Positions 10,050-20,194 of a DNA stretch of 51,326 nt are shown here, piece by piece; within the stretch, counting starts at the first letter, position 1, and the number at the start of each line of letters is the position of its first letter. Origin of the DNA: Trichosporon coremiiforme (lineage: Eukaryota > Basidiomycota > Tremellomycetes > Trichosporonales > Trichosporonaceae); NCBI GenBank assembly GCA_039545355.1, contig BCJJ01000061.1, positions 1 through 51,326 of the forward strand, given 5' to 3'. A program made the translations under genes and the position numbers. The notes beneath the pieces were generated by a model, which made no database searches, was not told the DNA's origin, and saw nothing but the letters and a program-made list of their open reading frames with translations.

Positions 10050-11222
10050 TCAGAGGCGTCCCGAGCCGACCTCCCTCTTCACCCTCTCCCACCCCTCCAG
10101 GTCAAGATATCCAACCCTCTCCTCCCTCACCCACCTCACCCTCTCCTTATCCCACCCATGCTGGCTCCGGCCAGCCTGCTTAAGGCCTGAATGCACATGA
10201 ATGCGCATCGGACTTCTGCTCGCCGCCTCCTGTGCGCTCATACCTAACAAATCCTCCACAATAGCACCCGCCCAATGCGGCCTGACCCATCTGGAGTCCC
10301 AGGACGACACGTTTGCAAATGTGACTCGGAGTTGAGGGTGGGACTCGAGCGCATCGGCCAGACCGGCCAGGAGCCAGTTGACGAAGCCTGGACCGGGGCA
10401 GGGGTGCAGGTACACGTCGTCGTCTTCGTGGGTTACTAGCTGTAGACTGCGGCGCTTGCTTTGTGCAGCCAGGCCGGCTGCGAAGGTGGCTCGGGCAGGT
10501 GTCGCTGCTTGCGCCAGGATGCCTCCGTACACTCCGTCGCAGTCCTCGCCCACGCCTCTGTACACCTTCCCACAATCGGCTGGGTGGAAGAGGGCTGGAA
10601 ACTGAGCCTCGAGCACTTCGTCCGCCTCCTCCCAGTCTTTCACGCTCTCAATCGCGATCACGATCTCCGTCTCTGATCGCGAGTCGGGCGGGTCGAGGGT
10701 CAGAAGCACACCGCAGTCTGGGAACAGGTCAAAGGCTCTTTCAGTTCGGACGAGGAGGATGTGTCGTGCCGCACTGCCGAGGTGGAGTGGGAGAACACGA
10801 CCACGTCTCAGTTTGTCGACCGACGCGTCCGAGGCAAAGTCGAGGAGATGGATCTGGGTGTGGGCTGTTGGCAGTGTTGCTTGGGTGTCTGGCGGTGTGA
10901 CGGGGAGTATGGGCGAGGAGGCTGGTTCTGGTGACTGATCGTCCTTGGGCGAGTGTTCATAACCGTCTGCAAGGGCGGGGTCAAAGAGCGACTGGCGTTC
11001 GAACGGGATGGAGCGCCGGTCTGGGAACGGCACAGACGGGCCATGGGGGATGGAGCGCCGGTCGGGGAACGGCGTGCTCGGACTGTCGACGGGGAACTGG
11101 CCGAACGGCCCAAACTGCCCCGGTGACTCGGCATAGGCCCAGATACGTCTCTGGAGTTCCTCGTCGGATGCGGTGGAGGTGGAGGTGAAGCCGAGACGCC
11201 TGCTCGCGAGTGCGGCGTGCAT
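10050..11222 (-). CDS. unrecognised fungal protein
   Basis: A single open frame of 390 residues from an ATG at 11222, with the G/C third-position bias of a real gene. I recognise no domain. The first half is proline-rich and low in complexity, and it contains an internal repeat: PFPDRRSIP occurs twice within about 25 residues (DNA repeat near 11010-11080). The second half looks folded, with regions such as RHILLVRTERAFDLFPDCG, ETEIVIAIESVKDWEEADEV and VNWLLAGLADALESHPQLR. There is no signal peptide or membrane segment. It ends about 150 bp from the convergent amidohydrolase, and the stop codon of the F-box-like gene lies 115 bp upstream on the same strand. It may be a distant member of the same lineage-specific group as its neighbour, but I cannot show that. 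Confidence 0.65.
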   Translation of the reverse strand: MHAALASRRLGFTSTSTASDEELQRRIWAYAESPGQFGPFGQFPVDSPSTPFPDRRSIPHGPSVPFPDRRSIPFERQSLFDPALADGYEHSPKDDQSPEPASSPILPVTPPDTQATLPTAHTQIHLLDFASDASVDKLRRGRVLPLHLGSAARHILLVRTERAFDLFPDCGVLLTLDPPDSRSETEIVIAIESVKDWEEADEVLEAQFPALFHPADCGKVYRGVGEDCDGVYGGILAQAATPARATFAAGLAAQSKRRSLQLVTHEDDDVYLHPCPGPGFVNWLLAGLADALESHPQLRVTFANVSSWDSRWVRPHWAGAIVEDLLGMSAQEAASRSPMRIHVHSGLKQAGRSQHGWDKERVRWVREERVGYLDLEGWERVKREVGSGRL

Positions 11223-11337
11223 GGTCGCTCACATGTGTCGTACTCGTGCTGTTGCGTTCTTGTTCTCGTGAGGTTGTGGGTGTTGACGTTGATGAAATGT
11301 CGATGTGTGATGCAATCCTGCAATCCTGCAGACAGTG

Positions 11338-12681
11338 CTACACGTCCTCGTTCCCCTTTGGTGTGTGTCTCGGTGGCGACGAGTGTGCCAGGGGAGGGGT
11401 GTTTGACGCAGTCGCATCCGCGTCGGATGTGCCAGCGCTCGCCGTCCCTGTCTCCGTCGGCCCCTGCTTCACCGCGTTAACCACGTTTCGACCACCGCCC
11501 GGCAAGCCAGGCAGGCCCGCACCCCCCTCCGTCCCAGGATATCTCTCCGTCATGAGCCGGAACTGTTTCTCGCCTTCCCTCTCCTTGAACGCCGCTTTCG
11601 TCGTGAACACGATCCGGCCCAGGTACTCCTTGTACCGGTCCTCGACCGTGGTCGTGGGCAGGGGGCCAGCCATGGCGACACTGGCGAGATGTCTTGAGTG
11701 ATCGCTGACGGCATAGAAACGCAACACGGCCCCGAGCATGATCTCGAACACGGGCACTGTCGGGTGTTTCGCGCGCTCGCTCTCAACCATGTCGATCCAG
11801 ACTTTGTGCTGCAGGTTGCGCGGCTTGCTCTCGTCCGCAGCGCTCTCGAGTTCCGGAAACGTCCACGTCTCGGTGCCGACCAGCTCGAACACGGAGCTCA
11901 GCCCCGAACGGAGGATCGTCTGCGCCAGGTCGTCGACCTCCTTGAAGTGCGCTGTGCGCAGTTCGCCCTCCACCACTCGCAGTGGTTGCTTTCCTCTGCT
12001 CGGCCATTTCACTGTCTTGGGCGAAGGCGAACCGGCTGTTTGCAGTGGTCCAGAGGTCCGCTTTGGGCGCGGTGGCGTGAAGGCCGTCCGTGGGGAGAAG
12101 AGAATGACGACCCGCTCCGCTGTGCCGAGACACTCGAGCCCGCGGCGGAGGTACTCGTACCCGGCCTGCGTGCGCATGTGGTCGATACTGGGCAAATGCG
12201 TCTCGTACGACACGTTGACGACGAGCATCTCCAGGCTAGCACAGCGCGGCACAAGGTGCGGCGTGACGTACGCGCCCCAAGCGGGCGAGGCGAAGTAATA
12301 CACCCTCCTGCTCTTTATACCGGCACTCACGTCCGAGAATGTGCGCAGGATGTCGACCTCTGCACCGCCCGCGAAGCGCGTCAGTGCCCCCGAACTGGCC
12401 GCCCAGTCGTTACCTTCCCCAAGGTCAAGGACTTCTGTGTCGAACCCGCTGGACCAGGCATCCTCCCACAGTCCGCCGTAGAGCGTGCGGCCCCCGTGTC
12501 GGTCGAAGATGAGGTGTTCCTTCAGCACGGCCTGGACGCGATCGCGCAGCCGCGTGCACGTTTGGCGCAGGGAGAGGAGGAGCTCGGGCGACGCAGAGTC
12601 GACGATCAGGTCGAGGAGGTGCGGGTAGAAGGCCGCGTCGAAGGCCGCGTCGAAGGCGGGGGTCGGGTGCGGCGACACCAT
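11338..12681 (-). CDS. F-box-like fungal protein
   Basis: 447 residues from the ATG at 12681. The N-terminal HLLDLIVDSASPELLLSLRQ followed by TCTRLRDRVQAVLKEHLIFD has the spacing and hydrophobic pattern of a fungal F-box-like region, which would tether the protein to Skp1 in an SCF ubiquitin ligase. The rest (alpha/beta segments such as RVYYFASPAWGAYVTPHLV and AERVVILFSPRTAF) has no known domain, like many members of large F-box-like families in basidiomycete yeasts. The start is chosen just before the F-box; the frame runs 64 codons further upstream, but that part is P/H/S-rich and looks like leader. A 12-nt duplication encodes FDAAFDAAF near the N-terminus. The substrate is unknown. Confidence 0.7.
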   Translation of the reverse strand: MVSPHPTPAFDAAFDAAFYPHLLDLIVDSASPELLLSLRQTCTRLRDRVQAVLKEHLIFDRHGGRTLYGGLWEDAWSSGFDTEVLDLGEGNDWAASSGALTRFAGGAEVDILRTFSDVSAGIKSRRVYYFASPAWGAYVTPHLVPRCASLEMLVVNVSYETHLPSIDHMRTQAGYEYLRRGLECLGTAERVVILFSPRTAFTPPRPKRTSGPLQTAGSPSPKTVKWPSRGKQPLRVVEGELRTAHFKEVDDLAQTILRSGLSSVFELVGTETWTFPELESAADESKPRNLQHKVWIDMVESERAKHPTVPVFEIMLGAVLRFYAVSDHSRHLASVAMAGPLPTTTVEDRYKEYLGRIVFTTKAAFKEREGEKQFRLMTERYPGTEGGAGLPGLPGGGRNVVNAVKQGPTETGTASAGTSDADATASNTPPLAHSSPPRHTPKGNEDV

Positions 12682-13472
12682 GCCTGCGGCGATGAGTTGT
12701 GTGCCGGAATGGTGAGAGTGTTTGGGTGGGAGTTGCGCGAGGTGTTTGGAAAGGGGGTGGTTGCGCCGGGGGGGAGGGGGCGATGCGGTGTCGTGTCGAG
12801 TTGTCGAGTGTATGCAAAGGGGGATGGAAGCAAGGACACGAGTGTTGATGGCGAGGACGAGTGGGACGAGCACGAGCTTTCAACGGCGGAGCGCCGGGAC
12901 CTCTTACCTCGTAGCCTCTCAAGTCGTGGTGCCTTGCCAAAGGTCCCAACAATCATCGGTCCCTTTTACCTGGCTACTCACCCTCAGTGCTTAAGTGCGG
13001 ATGGGGATCAGAGGCGTCCGCGGCGTCGCCTGTGGACCCTGTCGAGCATTGACCCGAGGCATGCGACCCAGTGAGCCTGTTGGTTCACTGGTGCCTGGAT
13101 GTGGCTCAGCATATCACCACTCACCAAAACCTAGCGTGCGCAATCCCGTCCAACCCTAAGTCGACCTTCACTAAGCTGATCTGAAAGCTTCTATCATATC
13201 TCATCGCCTGCTCGCTTAGACAGATAACAAGAAGAAACATGCTTATCGCGACCGTGCCAAGGACCCTTGTTAGTGTGTGCATCTGTCCGACGTCCCCGTG
13301 CACACGTACGTGTGCGTGTGCGGAGCATCTTTCAAGGATGTACACTACACAAGACGGGTTTCACATCCAGGAAAAAGCTTAAAAACAAAAGTGAAAGCGG
13401 AGAAACTAGTCTGACACTACTCATTACTCAATTGTCTATGTCTACAAGTGTGTTTGCGCCACTGGCCCAATC
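12682..13472. other. intergenic between GH71 and the F-box-like gene
   Basis: No gene seen. It holds the 3' end of the GH71 transcript and the promoter of the F-box-like gene, both minus strand. A perfect 16-bp palindrome (GCACACGTACGTGTGC) lies at 13301-13316; about one of this length is expected by chance in a window of this size. Confidence 0.6.
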
Positions 13473-16163
13473 CTACTTCTTCGGCGGCACAGCAGCGAAA
13501 CTCTTGATCATCTGCCCCGGGTCCGAGCTCGCCCCAACGTAATAGTTGAAGTTGTACTCCTCCGGCTTGTCCGTGTACTCGAACCTGCCGCCGGAATCGT
13601 ACTGCGTCGTCTTGACCCCGTTTCGCTCAACGTATCCTCCAATCGTCCCGGGAGCGCTCGGGATCTTGATCTTGCTCAGGCCCTGGGGCACGTCGAAGCT
13701 GTGCTCGCTGTGGCCGCTGTAGATCGTAACCTTTGCGGGGGCCTTGGCGAGGACGACGGCGTAGAGTGCGTCATCCGCGAGATCCGCGTCCTTGGGCCGC
13801 GGGACTGTGTCGTTGCGTGCCGTCGCGTCCTTCGGGTGCGGCCTAGACCAGAGCACGAGGCTGTCCTCCTCGATCTCCGGGTAGGCGCCAGCCTTGTACG
13901 CGTCGGAGTAGAACTTGGTCAAAGCCTGGAGGGGCTCGTGGTCCATGCCCTCGACCCAGGCGGGGGAGTGCTCGTCCAGGCTCGCGTTGTTGGGGTACGG
14001 CGCAAGGTAGGAGGACTCCGTAAAGTCGTTCCAGGTGACGATCTCGAGCATGGGTGCGCGCGCCCTCAGAGCAATAAGAGCCTCCCAGCGCGAACAGTAC
14101 AGCCAGTCGTCCGACTTGTAGATCCAGTTCTTGTTGTAGCTGTCGGGACCATAGTGTGCGAAGAAGCCCGGAGACAGCGCCGGAACATACAGCTTGCCCT
14201 TTGGCTCGAGCGCGCTCAGGTGTTCCGAGTCGGTCGTCGAGGTCGTGTCATTTGCGGCTCCCGGCCAGGCGCTGTTCCACGCGAAGGCGCCGTCGAGCCA
14301 CGCGTAGCTTGCTTGCTGGGCGGGGGGGAGGAAGAGGGACGGAATGAAGAAGATGTTGACGCCTGCGGCCTTCAGTGGCTCGACGAAGGCTGGGCCCCAC
14401 GCGTCGGGGACGGGGGGAGGGGGCGGGGGCGGCGTAGGGGGAGCGGCACTGGCACTTGCGCTGGTGGACGCACTGGCAGTGCTGGACACCGTCGCATTCA
14501 CCGTCGCGGTCCCATCTCTCGCGACCAAGGGCTTGGTCTCATTCCCCCACCCAAAGGTACACTGCTGTCCCGCAAAGGTGCTGACAAGCACCCTCCCTTC
14601 CCACTTGGCCTGCACGGCATCGCCCGCAAAGGCCTTGACGTGCTCGACGAGCGTCGTCGCATTGGCCGCCGTGGTGCACTGAAGCGAGTTCATGTCGAAG
14701 CTGAGGAACATCTCAAAGTCGCCAGCCCTCTTCGCCGCGTCGTACGCCATGCGAACCTGTTTCGGCTGCCATGGGTCGGTGCCCATGTTGAGCGCGAAAC
14801 CGTCTATGCCTGCCGCTTTCGCGGCGGCAATGTCCACGTCCCAGTTGTGCGCGGTGTACGCGAACGTGAACCCGACCATGAAGTGGGCCCAGACCTTGTG
14901 TTCCTTGTTCGAGGCGGGTGGGGGCGTAAGGCCCGAGATGACCTCGGGCTTGACTGTGGTCGACATTGTGCCGTTCGTCGTGCCGTTGCCGTTGGAGATG
15001 GTGCCGGGGAGTGTGTTGTTGACGTGGCCTGCGCCTGAGCTAGGGACAGTGCCGTTGCCGCCGGCAATGGAGCCGCCGTTCGATCCCGCCCCTGCGCCGC
15101 CGACTTGATACAGGTCCACGGCCCAACGACCACCACAGCTCCGCCCATCGCTGCACTTGTAGCTGCACTCCGTGCTGGGCTTGTAGCCCGCCGAAGGGGT
15201 GTTGGCACCGTAGCACTCGTGTCCGAGTCCGAGAGCGGCGTAGGCTAAACCCTTCTTCCCCACCAGGTCGAGGCATGCCTCAGTCGTCATGTTTGTCCGA
15301 TCGAGCACCGCGAAGGAGGTGAGGACACGCGCGTCGGCAGCCTCGACACAGCCGAGTGCGACCCAGGAAGTGCCGTTGATCAGGATAGCAGTGGCGTTGG
15401 AGGAAGATGAGGCGGTGGGGGAATCAGAGGAGGAGCCGGAGTTGGCGCCGGAGGTGGGAGACGCGGAGGAGGCAGAGGCTGTGGCGCTGTTCAGCAGCGT
15501 CGCGTCGAGAATGGGGTCGGGGCCGGCATGGGTCAGATATCCGGGGTCGATGGCCAGGGACGGGGTTGCGCTCGCGCCGGCGCTGGAGGTAGCAGTGTTG
15601 AGCAGAGTAGCCTCGACGGAACCGGGCCCGGCCTGCGTGAGGACCTCCCTGTCGATACTGACGATTGCGTCCGTGCCGTTCCCCTGTGCTCCAGGCAGGA
15701 CAGGGGGGCAAACGTTACTGTCCTCGGGCGGCGCGAGGTTGCTCTGATACAGCGAAATCCTCCAGGCCGCGCCGCACTTGTCCCCGTTCCCGCCGACGCA
15801 GGGCATAGAGCACTCGGACTCATCCACCTTTGTGCCCGCCTGGGTTCCCGGATCAGTCGGCGCCAGGGCGTTGGCGCACCAGCACTCGTCCCCGTTCTGG
15901 AGGCCGGCGTACAGCTTCCCGGCGCAGAAACGGTGGCACAGGTCGACGGTCATTTCGGTCGAGCGCGTCGAGGCGCCGATGAGCAGGCGAGAGGGCGATT
16001 CAACGTAGCACCCCGCGTAGTGCCAGGCGGACTCGCCGTCGTCGCGCTTCGATAGAGGCGGGGTCAGGCCGTACGCGGCGCCGTAGTATTCGTTCCGAGC
16101 CAAGAGTGGGGAGGCGCTCGCCGACGCCAGGAGCGCCGAGAGGAGCAGCGCCGTCGGTGCCAT
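13473..16163 (-). CDS. secreted GH71 alpha-1,3-glucanase (mutanase) with two WSC domains
   Basis: Intronless, 896 residues. A signal peptide (about 1-18) is followed by a Lys-Arg site (KR at 39-40). WSC domain 1 spans about 46-142 (WHYAGCYVES ... CHRFCAG ... CWCAN ... CSMPC ... ISLYQ) and WSC domain 2 about 266-354 (WVALGCVEAADARVLT ... CYGAN ... CSYKC ... VDLYQV). The GH71 catalytic domain runs from about 423 to the end (HKVWAHFMVGFTFAYT, DIAAAKAAGIDGFALNMG, LSFDMNS, YVPALSPGFFAHYG, EIVTWNDFTESSYLAPYP), interrupted near its middle by a proline-rich linker. The enzyme cuts alpha-1,3-glucan, either the cell's own wall glucan or that of other fungi; the WSC modules should bind wall polysaccharide. 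The two WSC domains are separated by a Ser/Ala-rich linker that contains a duplicated segment (see findings). No GPI tail is visible, so it is probably secreted. Confidence 0.93.
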   Translation of the reverse strand: MAPTALLLSALLASASASPLLARNEYYGAAYGLTPPLSKRDDGESAWHYAGCYVESPSRLLIGASTRSTEMTVDLCHRFCAGKLYAGLQNGDECWCANALAPTDPGTQAGTKVDESECSMPCVGGNGDKCGAAWRISLYQSNLAPPEDSNVCPPVLPGAQGNGTDAIVSIDREVLTQAGPGSVEATLLNTATSSAGASATPSLAIDPGYLTHAGPDPILDATLLNSATASASSASPTSGANSGSSSDSPTASSSSNATAILINGTSWVALGCVEAADARVLTSFAVLDRTNMTTEACLDLVGKKGLAYAALGLGHECYGANTPSAGYKPSTECSYKCSDGRSCGGRWAVDLYQVGGAGAGSNGGSIAGGNGTVPSSGAGHVNNTLPGTISNGNGTTNGTMSTTVKPEVISGLTPPPASNKEHKVWAHFMVGFTFAYTAHNWDVDIAAAKAAGIDGFALNMGTDPWQPKQVRMAYDAAKRAGDFEMFLSFDMNSLQCTTAANATTLVEHVKAFAGDAVQAKWEGRVLVSTFAGQQCTFGWGNETKPLVARDGTATVNATVSSTASASTSASASAAPPTPPPPPPPVPDAWGPAFVEPLKAAGVNIFFIPSLFLPPAQQASYAWLDGAFAWNSAWPGAANDTTSTTDSEHLSALEPKGKLYVPALSPGFFAHYGPDSYNKNWIYKSDDWLYCSRWEALIALRARAPMLEIVTWNDFTESSYLAPYPNNASLDEHSPAWVEGMDHEPLQALTKFYSDAYKAGAYPEIEEDSLVLWSRPHPKDATARNDTVPRPKDADLADDALYAVVLAKAPAKVTIYSGHSEHSFDVPQGLSKIKIPSAPGTIGGYVERNGVKTTQYDSGGRFEYTDKPEEYNFNYYVGASSDPGQMIKSFAAVPPKK

Positions 16164-18144
16164 TGCTGCTGAGGCTGATGTTGATGGTTAGGAGGGAAAA
16201 GAACACTCATGTTGGTCAGAAGAAGCTTCGGTCCATACTTGCGAGGTCCACGCCCCTCGCTCTGGAGGGGGAAGTCAACATTGCAGACCCAGGAGGCGCG
16301 GGAGGAGGAGAAGGGGAAGAGGATAGGGTCCGAAGCAGCACGTTAGACATGGGAGGGGAGGGGAGGGAATGGAGCGGAAACCGAAGGCTGGAGGGCTAAT
16401 GCCCCGGGCTGGGCATAAGGTTGGCGTGGCCTGACGGTCGGGGAAGGGGGAAGGTGGTGAGACAGCGCGGCGCCGAGGCTCCTCCGCCGCGGCCTCCGTT
16501 CGACTTCGAGAGACGAGGCACAGAGCTTCCGTCGCTCCCAGCATCTCTCAAGCTTTGTTGCATGTATCTACCTTCGCTCTGGTATGCTCTAGAGTCAGAG
16601 CAACACATTGCTCTGCGGGAGATGGGATGATCTCTCGCTTGATGAACGTTCGGAAGTCAATTGAACGTGATCTTCCACACCCCGCCTTACCTCATCGTCG
16701 TCCCGAGCCCTCTCTTCCGTCATTCCCTCGTTGATGCACACCCCACCACACCACCGATCACCTGTCACAGCGATGCCAAGACGCATTGATAAACGGAAGA
16801 ACACGGCACAGGCACGTGGTCCACGTCTTCTTCGCCGAGGCACGCACATCCAAAGCTCCGAAACGACAGGGGCAGCAGTGACTCCGAACTCGCCAACCTG
16901 GGTCAACGGGACGCGAGGCGCTGCTCTTGCTCTGCACTTGTGCCGAAGCCAGTGCCAGTCCAAGACGTTAGTGGTTGACAGGGGCGGGACGGACGTCGCG
17001 AGTCGCTGCAACGTGGGCGACGGGACGTCATGGTCCCGCTTGCACCCATTGCCAACTACCCCACCGCCTCACCTCCTCACCTCCTCACTTCAGAGGCTCC
17101 CGGACAGAGGACAGAAACTGGAGGCGAGGAGGGTTCAGAAGGACCACGGAGAGTTCACCGGGTATCGAGACTCCGTCTTCGCGCCGAGTTCGGGAGCTCG
17201 CTGAGCCAACAGTGTCGAAGAACCAGAGTTGACGGGAAAGATGAGGCCCTAGGCTCAAGTCGGTGCCCTGCATGCCGCTGACACGAGGATGGGGGGTGGT
17301 TCATGAGTCCCTATGCTGCCTCCTGCCGACGACCTGGCGACAAGCAAAGAGCGCGATCGAAGAGCGGGCCGGGAGTGAAACAAGCACACATTCCAGGACC
17401 GGGATGGCGAGTTTCCATAAGCCGGGTTGCCATGTCGCAGGCTCCCAGCTCAGATCCGAGTGGAAAAGCCAATGCGAGGAGTGATCTCGTTCGTCGAGTT
17501 GGCCGCGTGCAGCTCGCGTGTTGGCGTGTGGGAGTTGAGTTGGGATGTGGAGAAGACTTGTCGATCAGAGCACTTCGTTATCTACGACGAATCACCCCTC
17601 GACCCATGATCCAGTCCTTTCGTCAGGGCGTGTCACTTTGTTCATCGTTCCACTCCTTTGAGCCTGTCTGTGCGGGCTTTCTAGGATGACTTGTCGACAC
17701 GGAACTGGCATCAGCACGAAGTACCGGCAGATGTCGTCAGATCCCTTGTTCATGCCTGTCTGTCAGTTGTCTTCAGAGGTCTGGGTCGGTCGTCGGCCAC
17801 CTCCGAAGCACGAAGCAGGCGTTACTAAGTAACTCACTTGAAGGGTCAGTGCGGCGATTGCATCACATGGTAGCCTCGACCACCGCTGCACCGCTGTTGG
17901 ACTGGGGCGCGGCACTGATGTCCGCTGGCGCAAGGCTGAGTGTGGGGTTAGACAGAAGTGGTGGCGAGGTGGAGGCTTCTGACAATCCATGCATTCCCAT
18001 TGACTAGGGGTACGTGTCTACTGGCCCAAGGGTGTGGCCGACTTATGTTGTTCTACTGCTTAGTGTTGAGGTGACTCAGCTCACGATGCACGATCGCGCA
18101 ACGCTCGCTACATACGAGACGCCCACGCCGAGCGGCGTGTTCGT
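16164..18144. other. 2-kb gene-free stretch
   Basis: I see no supportable gene. Several open frames of 60-157 codons lack motifs and codon bias. The left 200 bp is the GH71 promoter and leader. The right end is the 3' flank of the minus-strand B12D gene. Confidence 0.55.
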
Positions 18145-18662
18145 CTAGCCGGTACGCTTCAGACGCAGGGTGTGGTCGACCCAGAACTGCTTCAGACCGT
18201 AGTAGACGCCGAGGCCGCAGCCAAAGGACACGGCGGCGAGGAGGGGGATGACATCGACGGGGACGCCTGGATGTCAGCGATGTACGAGCGGCGGCTGAAG
18301 GGAGCCGTGATTGCGAGTGTGAGTGTGAGTCACGATGACGGCGGCAAGCCATGGATGCGAGCACACTAGCTGAGGATGGTAGCGGGCGGTCGCCACGACA
18401 GTCCGCGTGCATCACCCGTTCCCACATTGGACCTCGAGGCCAAGATTGGCTATAGGACACAAGGCGGGAGTCGAGAGGAGGGAAGTCGACGAGGATGATG
18501 CAAGGAGGGGGTGGAGCGCTGTCGCGCTCCTGCGTACTCACGCTTGAGGAAGGGTCCAAACTCGGCGAAGCCGCCCTGCTTCGCGGGAGTCTTGGTCGAG
18601 TTGAAGCGGCGCGCAACGACGTTGGCGCGGGGGACAGCACGGAGACCGACGCGGGAAATCAT
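18145..18662 (-). CDS. B12D/MLRQ-family (NDUFA4-like) mitochondrial membrane protein, copy 1
   Basis: Two exons: 18662-18542 and 18266-18145, joined across a 275-nt intron in phase 1; 80 residues, the usual size for this family. The N-terminus (MISRVGLRAVPRANVVARRF) is Arg-rich and lacks acidic residues, as in a mitochondrial import signal. The second exon encodes VPVDVIPLLAAVSFGCGLG and then VYYGLKQFWVDHTLRLKR, the family pattern of one membrane helix (about 44-64) followed by a short basic tail. Family members associate with respiratory complexes I or IV in the inner membrane. The intron is far longer than others nearby. A TATATAAA box lies 85-92 bp upstream. The splice model is supported by frame, length and the close match to the second copy at 20195. 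Confidence 0.85.
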
Positions 18663-18746
18663 GATGTTGTCGTGTTGGGTCTTGGCCTGGCGCGGTGTCA
18701 GTGAAGTGGAGTTGACAGAAGGGCAATGGGGCAGTGAGGTTGTGGG

Positions 18747-18754
18747 TTTATATA
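18747..18754 (-). promoter_or_regulatory. TATA box of B12D copy 1
   Basis: TATATAAA on the minus strand, 85-92 bp upstream of the ATG at 18662. Confidence 0.6.
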
Positions 18755-18922
18755 CGCATCACGCTGGGCACACCAGGCTGAGACACACACAGCCTGGGAG
18801 GGTGAGGTAGAGTCGCATGGCCGCAGCTGGCTAACACTGAGGAGATTCCGGGGGCGGCAGTGAACGTGAGGGCGCATGGATAAGCCTGCGAGGCCTACGC
18901 ACCAGGACGGTTAGCTTGCCCA

Positions 18923-18953
18923 CCGTGCATGCACGGCTGTGCTGTGCATGCAC
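18923..18953. promoter_or_regulatory. paired GTGCATGCAC palindromes
   Basis: CCGTGCATGCACGG (18923-18936) is a perfect 14-bp palindrome. The same core GTGCATGCAC recurs at 18944-18953, 19 bp further on. The pair lies about 260-290 bp upstream of B12D copy 1, in the space shared with copy 2. It could be a double binding site for a dimeric factor; this is inference from symmetry and spacing. Confidence 0.45.
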
Positions 18954-20068
18954 GAAGCTTTGCGCTGGCGTCAATTGCTGCAAGGGGAGCGTCGCCACCC
19001 ACGAACACTCAATTCGCGATCCAGCCACGACACGAGCCACGTCTGGCGCGTCCTTACTAGGTCAGCTGACCATCTTTGCGGAATGCGTGCGAAAGCGCGC
19101 GCGCGCTCACCCTGCTCGGGATTCACACTTCCGACCCCAGGTCTACGTGCTCTCACCTATGCAGCCATGCAGCCGGTAGCCCACTACAAACATGGCCGCA
19201 TGGACCGAGGGATGGGCTAGGTCAGATAAACACAACGCGGGGTAGGAGACATGCCGCCGGCTCGATTAAGAGTACGGCGAATTTCCAACTGTAGGCGATC
19301 TAGGACGAATCACAATAAAGCCCCTCTTCGGACAAGACCGTGGGACCCGGCCCGCCGACCCGGGCTTGATTGCGACGCCATGTTCTCGCCGGCATCGTGC
19401 GCATCTGCGCAGAAGCGATAGAGGCGGCCATGCGTAAAACTTGCGACCCTGTGAGGCGTGGGGGAATGAGGGGTTGGGTAGGGTAGAGCGAGACCTCCAA
19501 TCCGGGTCTCTGGGCTACGACCTCGATCTCGGCGTCTTGCACCGTGTGCGTTGGAACGGGATCGCCGTCGAGAGCACGCGCCTCTGACGACATCTACGAC
19601 GGGGCCGAGAGCTGAGGGGATTCGAGAGGGCTACGTTGTCGAAGCGATTGAAGCCGTTCAGGGGATGAATGGACATTTTGACCGCCTACAAAAGAACGAG
19701 TCGAGCCCAGCCTACTTAACGATGCAATCTCAGCAAGCGCAAGCTCTAGCAAGCTGGCATCTCTGTCTCGACATCGCTGACCGAGCCGGTTCTCCAGAGA
19801 CGCGTCGAATAAACGCGTTTGCACTCCATTCTGACGGGCATATCTGATCGTCTTACATAAACCTCTGTACTATGGACGGCGCCTGCTATATCTGGCTCTG
19901 ACTCGCGGCGGTTCTCACGACGCGTCCGGTATGTCGTCAGCCGGACCTCAATGGCGAGTGTGGTGTCGTCATAGCCACTGAGAGACTCCGCCATACCACA
20001 ACGCACAGCGCGATTCGGGCTATCTGCAGCTGGGAACGTGCTACCAGTCCTGGGCGCCGGTGTCTCGG

Positions 20069-20074
20069 TATAAG
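20069..20074 (+). promoter_or_regulatory. TATA-like box of B12D copy 2
   Basis: TATAAG lies about 120 bp upstream of the ATG at 20195. Confidence 0.4.
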
Positions 20075-20194
20075 TGGAGCGCGTCGTTGATCCAATTCTA
20101 ACTACTCACAAATCACAACAAAGCAGCTGCTCAACCTCAAATCCTCCCTCGCCTACTTTACCTGGAAACACAAAAGCAGACAAAGCGAAGCGAC

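Larger units (their letters stand above)
18663..20194. other. divergent intergenic region between the two B12D paralogs
   Basis: No gene seen in 1.5 kb. Each end carries a TATA box for its gene, and the paired palindromes at 18923-18953 lie nearer the left gene. Open frames near 19300-19850 on both strands have no motif. Confidence 0.55.

Noticed and set aside
13301..13316. 16-bp perfect palindrome GCACACGTACGTGTGC
   Set aside because: About one perfect palindrome of this length is expected by chance in this window; there is no second copy and no clear promoter position, so I record it only as a note.
17763..17990. Possible spliced minus-strand gene with a GTGAGT donor near 17835
   Set aside because: Codon use is random-like, no partner exon with a motif was found, and no family resemblance.
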